DNA of 64,000 nt from Pectobacterium aquaticum (lineage in GTDB: Bacteria; Pseudomonadota; Gammaproteobacteria; Enterobacterales; Enterobacteriaceae). The translations under genes were made by a program, and so were the position numbers. Below, in pieces: positions 8,375 to 16,524 of the stretch; within the stretch, counting starts at the first letter, position 1; each line of letters begins with the position of its first letter. The DNA lies in assembly GCF_003382565.3 (NCBI RefSeq), contig NZ_CP086253.1:4030001-4094000 (forward strand), given 5' to 3'. The notes beneath the pieces were generated by a model, which was not told where the DNA came from, did no database searches, and was given only the letters and a program-made list of their open reading frames with translations.

Positions 8375-10042
8375 ATGAATATGCTGAACAGAATCAAACT
8401 CGGTAATATGCTAGGAATGGGATTTACTCTGGTTATCATGATCAGCCTGATGGTGGCATTCTTTGGACGACTCCAACTGGTTGGCTTGGGTAACGACATC
8501 AACCGGCTTTCCGGTACCACATTAGCGAATATGTTATTGATTCAGGAAGTGAAAGCTGGATTTGATGCGAATGCCCGTTTAATCCGTAACATTGCGATCA
8601 GTACCGATCCTGCGCAAATCCGGCAGGAAAAGCAGTTCGTCGACGAGCAAATCGCCCGCAATACTGCCAACCTGAAAAAGCTGGGGCAACAGCTCGATAC
8701 CGAAGGCACCCGCGCGCTGCTCAAACAGTTTCAGGACACTCGTCCGCCCTACCTTGCAGCCTTTTTGAAAGCGATGGAATTGGTGCAATCCACCGATCCA
8801 CAGCAGCGTCTGCAGGGTAACGCCATTATTCTCAATGAGATGCAGACGGCACAAAACGCACTGTTCAAAGTGCTGGACGCGATGATGGCCTCGCAGCAGC
8901 AGGATACCAACAAAATTGTCAGCGGGGCGCAGCAGGATGCACAGTCCGGCAGCGTCATCATGCTGATTCTCGCGCTTGCCGCCGCCGTCATGGCCGCTGC
9001 CGTGGCCTGGCTGATTACCCGCACGCTGAAAAACCAGTTGGGGGGAGAACCGCTCTACGCCACTCACGTTGCCCGTCAGGTGGCCGATGGCGATCTGGCC
9101 GTTGATATCAATATCAAGCCGAACGACCACAGCAGCCTGTTAGCCACCATGCGTCATATGAGTCATAACCTGGGTGATATCGTCGAACAGGTACGGCAGA
9201 GCAGCGAAGCCATCGCTTCCGGTTCCAGCCAAATCGCCGCAGGCAGCGAAAACCTGAGCCAGCGTACGGAAGAGCAGGCCGCCAGTTTGCAGCAAACGGC
9301 TGCGTCAATGGAGCAGATGAGTCAGGCAATTCGTCAAAATGCGGAAACCGTCCGCAACGCCACTCAGCTTGCCAGCCAAACTAGCGAAACGGCGACCAAG
9401 GGCGGTGAAGCCCTCAGCGATATGGTCATTACGATGAAAGAGATCTCCACCAGTTCACACAAAATCCGCGACATCATCAGCGTCATTGATGGCATCGCCT
9501 TCCAGACCAATATTCTGGCGCTGAATGCGGCGGTCGAAGCCGCGCGCGCGGGTGAGCAAGGTCGCGGTTTCGCCGTGGTGGCTGGGGAAGTACGTTCGCT
9601 GGCACAGCGTTCCGCCTCCGCCGCGAAAGAGATTGCGGTGTTGATCAACACCAGCGTCGAAAAAGTGGAAGCGGGGAATCGTCTGGTTGAAGACACCGGC
9701 AGCACCATTGATGATCTGGTGCGTCAGGCGCGCAGCGTGGCAGATTTAATCAATGAGATCGGAACGACAACGCAGGAGCAGGAGTCCGGCATTTCGCAAA
9801 TTCATGATGCCGTGAACCAGCTCGATCAGGTCACCCAGCAGAACGCAACGCTGGTGGAAGAATCCGCCAATGCGGCAACCAGCCTGCGCGAGCAGTCCTC
9901 TCATCTGGTGACGCTCATGAACCATTTCCATCTACGGGGGATGCCAGCAGCGCGCCCAGCGCCGATGGCGAAGAAAGCCCAACCGACTCGTTTAGCGCTC
10001 GCGCCGGCCGGCAATGCACAGGATAACTGGGAAAAATTCTAG
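8375..10042 (+). CDS. Methyl-accepting chemotaxis protein
   Basis: Transmembrane chemoreceptor, 555 residues. TM1 covers about residues 9-30 and a periplasmic four-helix-bundle-type ligand domain about 30-185. TM2 (VIMLILALAAAVMAAAVAWL) is followed by HAMP and a long cytoplasmic coiled coil. The signalling tip holds GIAFQTNILALNAAVEAARAGEQGRGFAVVA, the hallmark of MCPs that bind CheA/CheW. The C-terminus is NWEKF, close to the NWETF tether for CheR and CheB, so this receptor probably recruits the adaptation enzymes itself, as Tsr and Tar do. AAGGA at 8364-8368 fits ATG 8375 with six bases between; ATG 8369 would be too close. The ligand is unknown. Confidence 0.95.
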   Translation: MNMLNRIKLGNMLGMGFTLVIMISLMVAFFGRLQLVGLGNDINRLSGTTLANMLLIQEVKAGFDANARLIRNIAISTDPAQIRQEKQFVDEQIARNTANLKKLGQQLDTEGTRALLKQFQDTRPPYLAAFLKAMELVQSTDPQQRLQGNAIILNEMQTAQNALFKVLDAMMASQQQDTNKIVSGAQQDAQSGSVIMLILALAAAVMAAAVAWLITRTLKNQLGGEPLYATHVARQVADGDLAVDINIKPNDHSSLLATMRHMSHNLGDIVEQVRQSSEAIASGSSQIAAGSENLSQRTEEQAASLQQTAASMEQMSQAIRQNAETVRNATQLASQTSETATKGGEALSDMVITMKEISTSSHKIRDIISVIDGIAFQTNILALNAAVEAARAGEQGRGFAVVAGEVRSLAQRSASAAKEIAVLINTSVEKVEAGNRLVEDTGSTIDDLVRQARSVADLINEIGTTTQEQESGISQIHDAVNQLDQVTQQNATLVEESANAATSLREQSSHLVTLMNHFHLRGMPAARPAPMAKKAQPTRLALAPAGNAQDNWEKF

Positions 10043-10059
10043 GCTTATCCTGCCCGCAA

Positions 10060-10180
<121 letters not shown>

Positions 10181-10183
10181 ATT

Positions 10184-10215
10184 CACCATGATGCCGCGAC
10201 ATAGGCATCATGGTG
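10184..10215. terminator. Strong hairpin between chemoreceptor and citrate synthase remnant
   Basis: Perfect 12-bp inverted repeat CACCATGATGCC (10184-10195) and GGCATCATGGTG (10204-10215) with an 8-base loop. No clear T-run follows on either strand. It may be the old terminator of the citrate synthase fragment or may now end the chemoreceptor transcript. Confidence 0.45.
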
Positions 10216-10224
10216 ATAATTGCA

Positions 10225-10380
10225 TCACTCTTTCAGCGCGGAAACATAGTCCCGACGCGGCGGTTCGGTATAAATCTGACGTGGACGGTAGATCCTGATT
10301 TCATCCTGCTTGTGCATCTCATCCCAATGCGCAATCCAGCCGATCGTTCTGCCGACGGTAGGTAAATTTTGTTGCACTGA
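10225..10380 (-). pseudogene. C-terminal remnant of type II citrate synthase
   Basis: The minus-strand reading ending at 10225 gives VGRTIGWIAHWDEMHKQDEI, then RPRQIYTEPPRRDYVSALKE. This closely matches the end of enterobacterial GltA, where the family reads ARTVGWIAHWxEM...RPRQLYTGY..RDF. Only about 45-50 residues are recognisable. Upstream residues up to 10425 read open but do not resemble citrate synthase, and nothing supports a start. It is therefore a broken fragment, not a functional enzyme. It lies directly beside an ERIC element. Confidence 0.8.
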
Positions 10381-10526
10381 ACAACGCCAGATCATCCGCG
10401 TTTTCCAGACGGCGGCGGCTGGCATTTTGCACGCTCAATCCGTATAACTGTCCTCACTGGTTTCACTCACTACTTAATTCCACTACCTTTTATTCCACTA
10501 ATTTGACGACGACTGATATCAGACCT

Positions 10527-12860
10527 ATGAATGATTCATTAAGCCACATTATCGCCAGCGAATTGCAGGCGCGTACGGAGCAGGTAGACGCCGCCGTCCG
10601 CCTGCTGGACGAAGGAAACACCGTCCCTTTTATCGCCCGTTACCGTAAAGAAGTGACCGGCGGGCTGGATGACACCCAATTGCGCCAGCTCGAAACGCGC
10701 CTCGGTTACCTGCGTGAACTGGAAGACCGACGCCAGACTATTCTGAAATCCATCGACGATCAGGGAAAGTTAACCGCGCCGCTCGCTACCGCCATAAAAG
10801 GCACGCTGAGCAAAACCGAGCTGGAAGATCTCTATCTGCCGTATAAACCGAAGCGTCGCACGCGCGGACAAATTGCGATTGAAGCCGGTCTGGAACCGCT
10901 GGCCGACAGCCTGTGGCAAGACCCGAGCCAGGAGCCGGAACTGACGGCACAGGCTTATGTCGATGCCGAGAAAGGCGTCGCGGACGTGAAAGCCGCACTG
11001 GACGGCGCACGTTACATTCTGATGGAACGCTTTGCCGAAGACGCCACGCTGCTGGCAAAAGTGCGTAACTACCTGTGGAAAAATGCCCATCTGGTTTCTC
11101 GCGTCGTAGAAGGGAAAGAGGAAGAAGGCGCGAAGTTCCGTGACTATTTTGATCATCACGAGCCGATTGCTCAGGTGCCTTCACACCGCGCGCTGGCAAT
11201 GTTCCGTGGCCGTAACGAAGGCGTGCTACAACTGGCTCTGAACGCCGATCCGCAGCACGAAGAAGCGCCGCGTGAGAGCTACTGCGAACAGATCATTATC
11301 GACCATCTGAACCTGCGTTTGGGGAATGCGGCAGCGGACAGCTGGCGACGCGCCGTCATTAGCTGGACGTGGCGCATTAAAGTGCTGCTGCACCTTGAAA
11401 CCGAACTGATGGGCAGCGTGCGTGAAAAGGCCGAAGACGAAGCAATCAACGTTTTCGCCCGCAACATGCACGATCTGCTGATGGCCGCTCCGGCGGGCAT
11501 GCGCGCCACTATGGGTCTCGATCCCGGCCTGCGTACTGGCGTAAAAGTTGCGGTGGTGGATGCCACCGGCAAGCTGGTCGCGACCGACACCATTTATCCG
11601 CATACCGGTCAGGCGGCTAAAGCGGCTACGGTTGTGGCCGCACTGTGCCTCAAACATCAGGTTGAGCTGGTGGCGATTGGTAACGGAACTGCCTCACGTG
11701 AAACCGAGCGTTTCTTCCTCGACACGCAGAAGCAGTTCCCGGATATCAAAGCACAGAAAGTGATCGTCAGCGAAGCGGGCGCGTCGGTGTACTCCGCGTC
11801 CGAGCTGGCCGCGCTGGAATTCCCCGATCTGGATGTCTCGCTGCGCGGTGCGGTGTCTATCGCCCGTCGTTTGCAGGATCCGCTGGCGGAGCTGGTGAAG
11901 ATCGATCCGAAATCCATCGGCGTGGGTCAGTATCAGCATGACGTAAGCCAAAGTCTGCTGGCGAAGAAACTGGATGCGGTGGTCGAAGACTGCGTAAACG
12001 CCGTCGGCGTTGATCTGAATACCGCGTCCGTGGCGCTGTTAACGCGTGTCGCCGGGCTGACGCGCATGATGGCGCAGAATATTGTGACCTGGCGTGATGA
12101 GAATGGCCGCTTCCATAACCGCGAACAGTTGCTGAAAGTCAGCCGTCTGGGGCCAAAAGCCTTTGAACAGTGTGCGGGCTTCCTGCGCATCAACAACGGC
12201 AACAACCCGCTGGATGCTTCTACCGTTCACCCGGAAGCCTATCCGATCGTGGAACGCATTCTGGCCGCGACCGAACAGGCGTTGCAGGAGCTAATGGGGA
12301 ACCCTAACGCGCTGCGTAACCTGAAACCCTCGGATTTCACCGATGAGCGTTTCGGCGTACCAACAGTGACCGACATCATCAAAGAGCTGGAAAAACCGGG
12401 TCGCGATCCACGTCCTGAGTTCAAAACCGCCAGCTTCGCCGACGGCGTGGAAACCTTAAACGATCTCCTGCCGGGTATGATTCTGGAAGGTGCCGTCACC
12501 AACGTCACCAACTTTGGTGCGTTTGTGGATATCGGCGTCCATCAGGATGGCTTAGTACACATTTCATCACTGGCCGACCATTTCGTCGACGATCCGCACA
12601 AGGTCGTGAAAGCAGGCGATATCGTCAAAGTGAAAGTGATGGAAGTGGATCTGCAACGTAAGCGTATCGCGCTGACCATGCGCCTTGATGAGCAGCCGGG
12701 CGACACCGCATCACGTCGTGGCGGTGGCAGTGCGCGTGGCGATAGCAATACGTCATCACGTCAGCCAGCCGGTAAATCACGTCCTCGTCCCGCTAGCGCC
12801 CCTGTCGCAGGCAACAGCGCGATGGGCGACGCCCTGGCCGCCGCCTTTAAAAAGCGTTAA
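10527..12860 (+). CDS. tex: Tex family transcription accessory protein (YhgF)
   Basis: RNA-binding cytoplasmic protein of 777 residues, nearly identical in pattern to E. coli YhgF. It has an N-terminal helical region (DEGNTVPFIARYRKE near 30-45), a YqgF RNase H-like domain (MGLDPGLRTGVKVAVVDATG near 330-345) and helix-hairpin-helix segments (NTASVALLTRVAGLT). An S1 domain follows (GMILEGAVTNVTNFGAFVDIGVHQDGLVH near 650), then a basic low-complexity tail. An upstream TTG at 10503 keeps the frame, but ATG 10527 matches the conserved start MNDSL. Tex affects transcription elongation or termination and toxin expression in several bacteria; its exact role is not settled. greB lies nearby, as in other enterobacteria. 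Confidence 0.96.
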   Translation: MNDSLSHIIASELQARTEQVDAAVRLLDEGNTVPFIARYRKEVTGGLDDTQLRQLETRLGYLRELEDRRQTILKSIDDQGKLTAPLATAIKGTLSKTELEDLYLPYKPKRRTRGQIAIEAGLEPLADSLWQDPSQEPELTAQAYVDAEKGVADVKAALDGARYILMERFAEDATLLAKVRNYLWKNAHLVSRVVEGKEEEGAKFRDYFDHHEPIAQVPSHRALAMFRGRNEGVLQLALNADPQHEEAPRESYCEQIIIDHLNLRLGNAAADSWRRAVISWTWRIKVLLHLETELMGSVREKAEDEAINVFARNMHDLLMAAPAGMRATMGLDPGLRTGVKVAVVDATGKLVATDTIYPHTGQAAKAATVVAALCLKHQVELVAIGNGTASRETERFFLDTQKQFPDIKAQKVIVSEAGASVYSASELAALEFPDLDVSLRGAVSIARRLQDPLAELVKIDPKSIGVGQYQHDVSQSLLAKKLDAVVEDCVNAVGVDLNTASVALLTRVAGLTRMMAQNIVTWRDENGRFHNREQLLKVSRLGPKAFEQCAGFLRINNGNNPLDASTVHPEAYPIVERILAATEQALQELMGNPNALRNLKPSDFTDERFGVPTVTDIIKELEKPGRDPRPEFKTASFADGVETLNDLLPGMILEGAVTNVTNFGAFVDIGVHQDGLVHISSLADHFVDDPHKVVKAGDIVKVKVMEVDLQRKRIALTMRLDEQPGDTASRRGGGSARGDSNTSSRQPAGKSRPRPASAPVAGNSAMGDALAAAFKKR

Positions 12861-12881
12861 CGCAGCCCCCACTATTATTTA

Positions 12882-12921
12882 AAAGATGCCTGACCTCGTT
12901 TTCATAAGGTCAGGCATCTTT
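12882..12921 (+). terminator. Rho-independent terminator after tex
   Basis: Perfect 15-bp stem AAAGATGCCTGACCT (12882-12896) with AGGTCAGGCATCTTT (12907-12921) and a 10-base loop. The A- and T-tracts at the stem ends make it a bidirectional-type terminator. Confidence 0.85.
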
Positions 12922-12951
12922 CCTGCCAAAATACCGCTATTTTGTTTCCCT

Positions 12952-12971
12952 AATAAAACTACGTTTCATTT
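12952..12971. promoter_or_regulatory. KdgR-type operator
   Basis: AATAAAACTACGTTTCATTT fits the KdgR box of pectinolytic enterobacteria (AATRAAAYRNYRTTTCATT) with one mismatch. KdgR represses pectin catabolism genes and is released by 2-keto-3-deoxygluconate. The site lies 117 bases before the IclR-family gene that precedes kdgT and kduI. This suggests the local regulator is itself under KdgR. Confidence 0.75.
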
Positions 12972-13048
12972 ATATTGAAATATTCAACCACTTCACGAGT
13001 GTTTTGTGATCTGCATCTAGGTAAATAAATTACCGTTGCGTTATTATT

Positions 13049-13084
13049 GTTCTATATAGGAAACCATAGTTTTATATATAGAAC
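13049..13084. promoter_or_regulatory. Palindrome immediately upstream of the IclR-family gene
   Basis: Perfect 10-bp inverted repeat GTTCTATATA (13049-13058) and TATATAGAAC (13075-13084), centre spacing 16, ending three bases before the start codon. Its position suggests an autoregulatory operator or a hairpin over the translation start. No Shine-Dalgarno sequence is visible there. Confidence 0.5.
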
Positions 13085-13087
13085 ACC

Positions 13088-13876
13088 ATGAATATATTCC
13101 AACAGCTCGAACACAGTAAAGCGCCGGCAGCCGTCCGTTTAGTGATGATTATTGACTACATCGCCAAACATGACGAAGCCAGCTTCACTGAGATTTGTAC
13201 GGATCTGTCTATACCCAAAAGCAGCGTACATCATCTGCTGGAAGTGCTGGTGGTGACGCAATTGTTACGTCAACGCGCTGACGGTCGTTATGTTTTGGGG
13301 TTAAGACTGTTTGAGCTTGGCGGTCTAGTAATAAAGAATATTGATCTGCGTAAAGACACGATTAACTTTATGCATGAATTAGTCAAAGAGACGGAGTTGA
13401 CCTGCCATCTTGGTATTATGGACGGCGACAACGGTTTCTTCCTGAGTAAAGTGGAATCGCCCAAGGCCATCGTAAAAACATCCTGGGAAGGTAAGAAAAT
13501 TGTATTTAACCGTATGTCTCTGGGGAAAGTATTATTAGCCTGGCTGCCACAGGAAAGAATTGACGCCCTGATTGCTGATTGCACTTTTGAGTATTTGACC
13601 CCTCGGACAATTACCAACAAAGAAGATTTTCTACAGCACCTGAAGACCGTCAAGGAACAAGGCTGGGCAATCGATGACGGCGAAGATATAGAAGAGATCT
13701 GCTGCATGGCCGCGCCGATTTTTAACCAAAATGGTGAAGTCATCGCCGCGATCGGCGTTAACGGTATGCAGTCGCAATATGCTAATGGAAAAAAAGAAAA
13801 GCATCTGGCAAGCCTGATTAAAACCAGCAAAGCGATTACCGCTCATATTAACAGCCGGAATATTGATAGTAGATAA
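13088..13876 (+). CDS. IclR-family transcriptional regulator
   Basis: 262-residue DNA-binding regulator. The winged helix-turn-helix spans about residues 10-70 (SFTEICTDLSIPKSSVHHLLEVL, GRYVLGLRLFELG). The IclR effector domain follows (SLGKVLLAWLPQE, GWAIDDGEDIEEICCMAAPIFNQNGEVIAAIGVNG). It is related to but distinct from KdgR, whose N-terminus differs. It stands directly upstream of kdgT-kduI in the same direction, so it probably controls uptake or use of uronate-derived sugars. That role is inferred from position only. A KdgR-type box and a perfect palindrome precede it, which suggests layered control. The start lacks a clear ribosome site, so the N-terminus is less certain than the rest. 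Confidence 0.9.
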   Translation: MNIFQQLEHSKAPAAVRLVMIIDYIAKHDEASFTEICTDLSIPKSSVHHLLEVLVVTQLLRQRADGRYVLGLRLFELGGLVIKNIDLRKDTINFMHELVKETELTCHLGIMDGDNGFFLSKVESPKAIVKTSWEGKKIVFNRMSLGKVLLAWLPQERIDALIADCTFEYLTPRTITNKEDFLQHLKTVKEQGWAIDDGEDIEEICCMAAPIFNQNGEVIAAIGVNGMQSQYANGKKEKHLASLIKTSKAITAHINSRNIDSR

Positions 13877-14230
13877 TATATTTAGTGAAAATAACCCTAG
13901 TGAATTTCATTTTGTGATTTATTGAAATTCATCATAGTCGCGTAAAAATAGCGTGACGGATATATCACGATATAATGACCTGTAAACGCTAATTAAGCAT
14001 TACGGGAAGACCAACTATAACTAAAAAACACATTACAGAAGTCATCATTAAGATGAAAAAAATTATTAATTATCAATTTTATAATGGGGACAACCATCTT
14101 CACTAGTTAATGAAATCGGGTAATAACCCCTTGGGTTTTATTCCCCCCTATTTATTACTAAATACCAATACTCCATCTGCTTTCACTGAAAGCGGGCTGA
14201 ACATGCTTTTATCTTTTAATGAGGTCTTTT
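13877..14230. other. Regulatory region upstream of kdgT
   Basis: About 350 AT-rich bases. It contains an inverted repeat TGAATTTCA (13901-13909) and TGAAATTCA (13923-13931), a plausible operator for the adjacent IclR-family protein. It also contains CGTGA/TCACG half-sites (13952-13969) whose 8-base spacing is not that of a normal CRP site. No strong KdgR box was found in this interval. Confidence 0.45.
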
Positions 14231-15187
14231 ATGAAAATCAAACAAGCTATTGATAAAATCCCTGGGGGATTAATGCTGGTGCCGCTCTTTTTGGGCGCAC
14301 TCTGTAATACCTTTACGCCAGGAGCAGGGAAATTTTTAGGTTCTTTCAGTAACGGCCTGATTACTGGCACCATCCCGATTCTGGCGGTCTGGTTTTTCTG
14401 CATGGGCGCGTCTATTGAATTTAAAGCAACGGGAACGATGCTGAGAAAATCAGGCGTTCTGGTGGTCACCAAAATCGCCACCGCCTGGATTGTGGCACTG
14501 ATCGCGGGCACGTTCCTGCCGGGAGACGGCATCCAAAACGGGATGCTGGCGGGGATCTCCGTGCTGGCGCTGGTCGCAGCAATGGACATGACTAACGGCG
14601 GTTTGTATGCTGCACTGATGAACCAATACGGTTCGAAAGAAGAAGCAGGCGCGTTCGTACTGATGTCTCTGGAATCCGGCCCGTTGATGACCATGGTCAT
14701 TCTGGGTGCCAGCGGTATCGCGACCTTTGAACCTCAGTTATTTGTCGGTGCCGTACTGCCTTTCCTGATTGGTTTTGCATTGGGCAACCTGGACCCGGAC
14801 TTGAGAAAGCTGTTCGGTAATTCAGTACAAACGCTGATTCCTTTCTTTGCCTTTGCATTGGGTAACACCATTAATTTATCAGTGATCCTCCAGACCGGCT
14901 TCGCAGGACTCTTCCTCGGCCTGTTGGTGATTGTTGTTACAGGTATCCCGTTAATTCTGGCGGATAAATTTATCGGCGGTGGTAATGGAACCGCAGGCGT
15001 GGCCGCATCCAGCAGCGCCGGTGCCGCCGTCGCCACTCCCCTGTTAATCGCGAATATGGCTCCGGAATTCGCGCCGGTCGCTCAACAGGCAACAGCGTTA
15101 GTCGCCACCAGTGTGATCGTGACATCAGTACTGGTACCCATCCTTACGGCAGTATGGGCAAAACGCTTTTCACCTAAAACCGCATAA
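14231..15187 (+). CDS. kdgT: 2-keto-3-deoxygluconate permease
   Basis: Inner-membrane proton symporter that brings 2-keto-3-deoxygluconate, an end product of pectin breakdown, into the cell. The 318 residues form about ten hydrophobic segments and begin MKIKQAIDKIPGGLMLVPL. FTPGAGKFLGSF, MDMTNGGLYAALM and VAASSSAGAAVATP are characteristic of KdgT. ATG 14231 has TGAGG seven bases upstream; an in-frame ATG at 14219 is less well placed. It is followed after 12 bases by kduI, so the two are co-transcribed, joining uptake to the isomerase step. Expression is presumably tied to KdgR or the adjacent IclR regulator. Confidence 0.96.
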   Translation: MKIKQAIDKIPGGLMLVPLFLGALCNTFTPGAGKFLGSFSNGLITGTIPILAVWFFCMGASIEFKATGTMLRKSGVLVVTKIATAWIVALIAGTFLPGDGIQNGMLAGISVLALVAAMDMTNGGLYAALMNQYGSKEEAGAFVLMSLESGPLMTMVILGASGIATFEPQLFVGAVLPFLIGFALGNLDPDLRKLFGNSVQTLIPFFAFALGNTINLSVILQTGFAGLFLGLLVIVVTGIPLILADKFIGGGNGTAGVAASSSAGAAVATPLLIANMAPEFAPVAQQATALVATSVIVTSVLVPILTAVWAKRFSPKTA

Positions 15188-15199
15188 GAAGGTAGCAAA

Positions 15200-16036
15200 A
15201 TGGACGTACGACAAAGTGTACACAGTGAACATGCGAAAACGCTTGATACCACTGAGCTGAGAAAGAAATTTCTTATTGAGCAGATATTTACGCCAAACCA
15301 ATACACCATGACCTACAGCCACATCGACCGTATTGTGGTGGGCGGGATCATGCCGGTGGACGGCGAGATAACGTTTGATGATGGCATCGGCAAACAATTT
15401 GGCGTGAACTATTTTCTTGAGCGTCGCGAGCTGGGGCTTATCAATATCGGTGGCCCGGCAAAAATCGTCATCGACGGTACAAGCTACGAGGTTGGCAATG
15501 AGGAAGCGCTCTATGTCGGAAAGGGAGCCAAAGCCTTAGCGTTCAGCAGCCTGGACAGCGCCAAGCCAGCGAAACTGTATTATAACAGCGCACCAGCGCA
15601 TGCCGTTTTCCCGACACGTATCATTACGCAAGACGATGCGATCAAAGCACCGCTGGGCGACGTCAAGACCTGCAACAAACGGACGATTTGCAAATATCTG
15701 GTGCCGGAAGTGGTGGAAACCTGCCAGCTGAGCATGGGATTAACGCGTCTGGCGGAAGGCAGCAACTGGAATTCCATGCCGACGCATACCCATGAGCGCA
15801 GAATGGAAGTGTACTTCTATTTTGACATGGCGGAAGACACCATTATTTTCCACATGATGGGTGAACCACATGAAACGCGTCATCTGGTGATGCATAATGA
15901 ACAGGCGGTGATCTCCCCGAGCTGGTCGATTCACACCGGCGTCGGCACTAAAAACTACGCCTTTATTTGGGGCATGATCGGCGAAAACCTGACGTTTGAC
16001 GATATGGACCATATCGCGATGTTGGATTTACGCTAA
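15200..16036 (+). CDS. kduI: 5-keto-4-deoxyuronate isomerase
   Basis: Zinc-dependent cupin enzyme converting 5-keto-4-deoxyuronate to 2,5-diketo-3-deoxygluconate in the intracellular pectin pathway. The 278-residue length is the family norm. The metal site reads MPTHTHERRMEVYFYFDM (about 193-210), with the two His and Glu ligands, and a later His in SWSIHTGVGT. The N-terminal MDVRQSVHSEHAKTLDT and C-terminal DHIAMLDLR are typical. The partner dehydrogenase kduD is not adjacent here; instead kdgT lies 12 bases upstream. The ribosome site AGAAGG precedes ATG 15200. Confidence 0.97.
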   Translation: MDVRQSVHSEHAKTLDTTELRKKFLIEQIFTPNQYTMTYSHIDRIVVGGIMPVDGEITFDDGIGKQFGVNYFLERRELGLINIGGPAKIVIDGTSYEVGNEEALYVGKGAKALAFSSLDSAKPAKLYYNSAPAHAVFPTRIITQDDAIKAPLGDVKTCNKRTICKYLVPEVVETCQLSMGLTRLAEGSNWNSMPTHTHERRMEVYFYFDMAEDTIIFHMMGEPHETRHLVMHNEQAVISPSWSIHTGVGTKNYAFIWGMIGENLTFDDMDHIAMLDLR

Positions 16037-16073
16037 TCCCCTCTGGCATCACGCCAAGAGAGTAAAATGCAGC

Positions 16074-16278
16074 AGGGTGAACGATGTTCACCCTGAGGTT
16101 GCTGACAAAGTCGTAGAGCGGGAATAACGGATAGATCGTAAAGACGCTGTAAACACGTCCCTGTGCGCTCGGATTGCGCCATCCCTGGCGCAAACGCTTT
16201 ACTCTTCTATTCCGTTATGCCCGTTTTCATTCGGTAAATAGGTTTGTCAACGGTCTGAGGGTGAACCACGTTCACCCT
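16074..16278. repeat. 205-bp foldback repeat (MITE-like)
   Basis: Two copies of a small palindrome, AGGGTGAAC/GTTCACCCT, form the ends (16074-16094 and 16258-16278). Between them the arms pair over long distance: TGACAAA (16103-16109) with TTTGTCA (16243-16249), CGGGAATAACGGA (16119-16131) with TCCGTTATGCCCG (16211-16223, one mismatch), and GTAAAG with CTTTAC. The centre is a perfect TTGCGCCA/TGGCGCAA hairpin (16174-16193). No protein is encoded. A run of Ts after 16278 could let the right palindrome end kduI transcription. Confidence 0.75.
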
Positions 16279-16524
16279 GTTTTTTATACAGAGTCGGTAA
16301 GACGTCGAATGACGTCATTCAAGATTATCGGCACAGGTTTCCCTCTCATTCCATTCACTGCCACCGTGCTCACCATTGCAGTGCAATACAGCCGCCAGCG
16401 CCCCACGCTGTGCACCAAAGCAAAGACTCTCCGTGATTAATTAGCAGGGTAATAGATGAATAAGCATTGGTATAGAAGTTGCTTTTGTTCTTGTATTCCC
16501 ATACCAAAAAACAAGGACCTGCCA

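Noticed and set aside
10380..10440. Extension of the citrate synthase remnant through the sequence reading VQNASRRRLENADDLALF
   Set aside because: QNAS occurs in citrate synthase, but the rest does not match and lies in another frame; too weak to include.
13952..13969. CRP-like site upstream of kdgT
   Set aside because: CGTGA and TCACG half-sites are separated by eight bases, not six, and both halves start with C/end with G.
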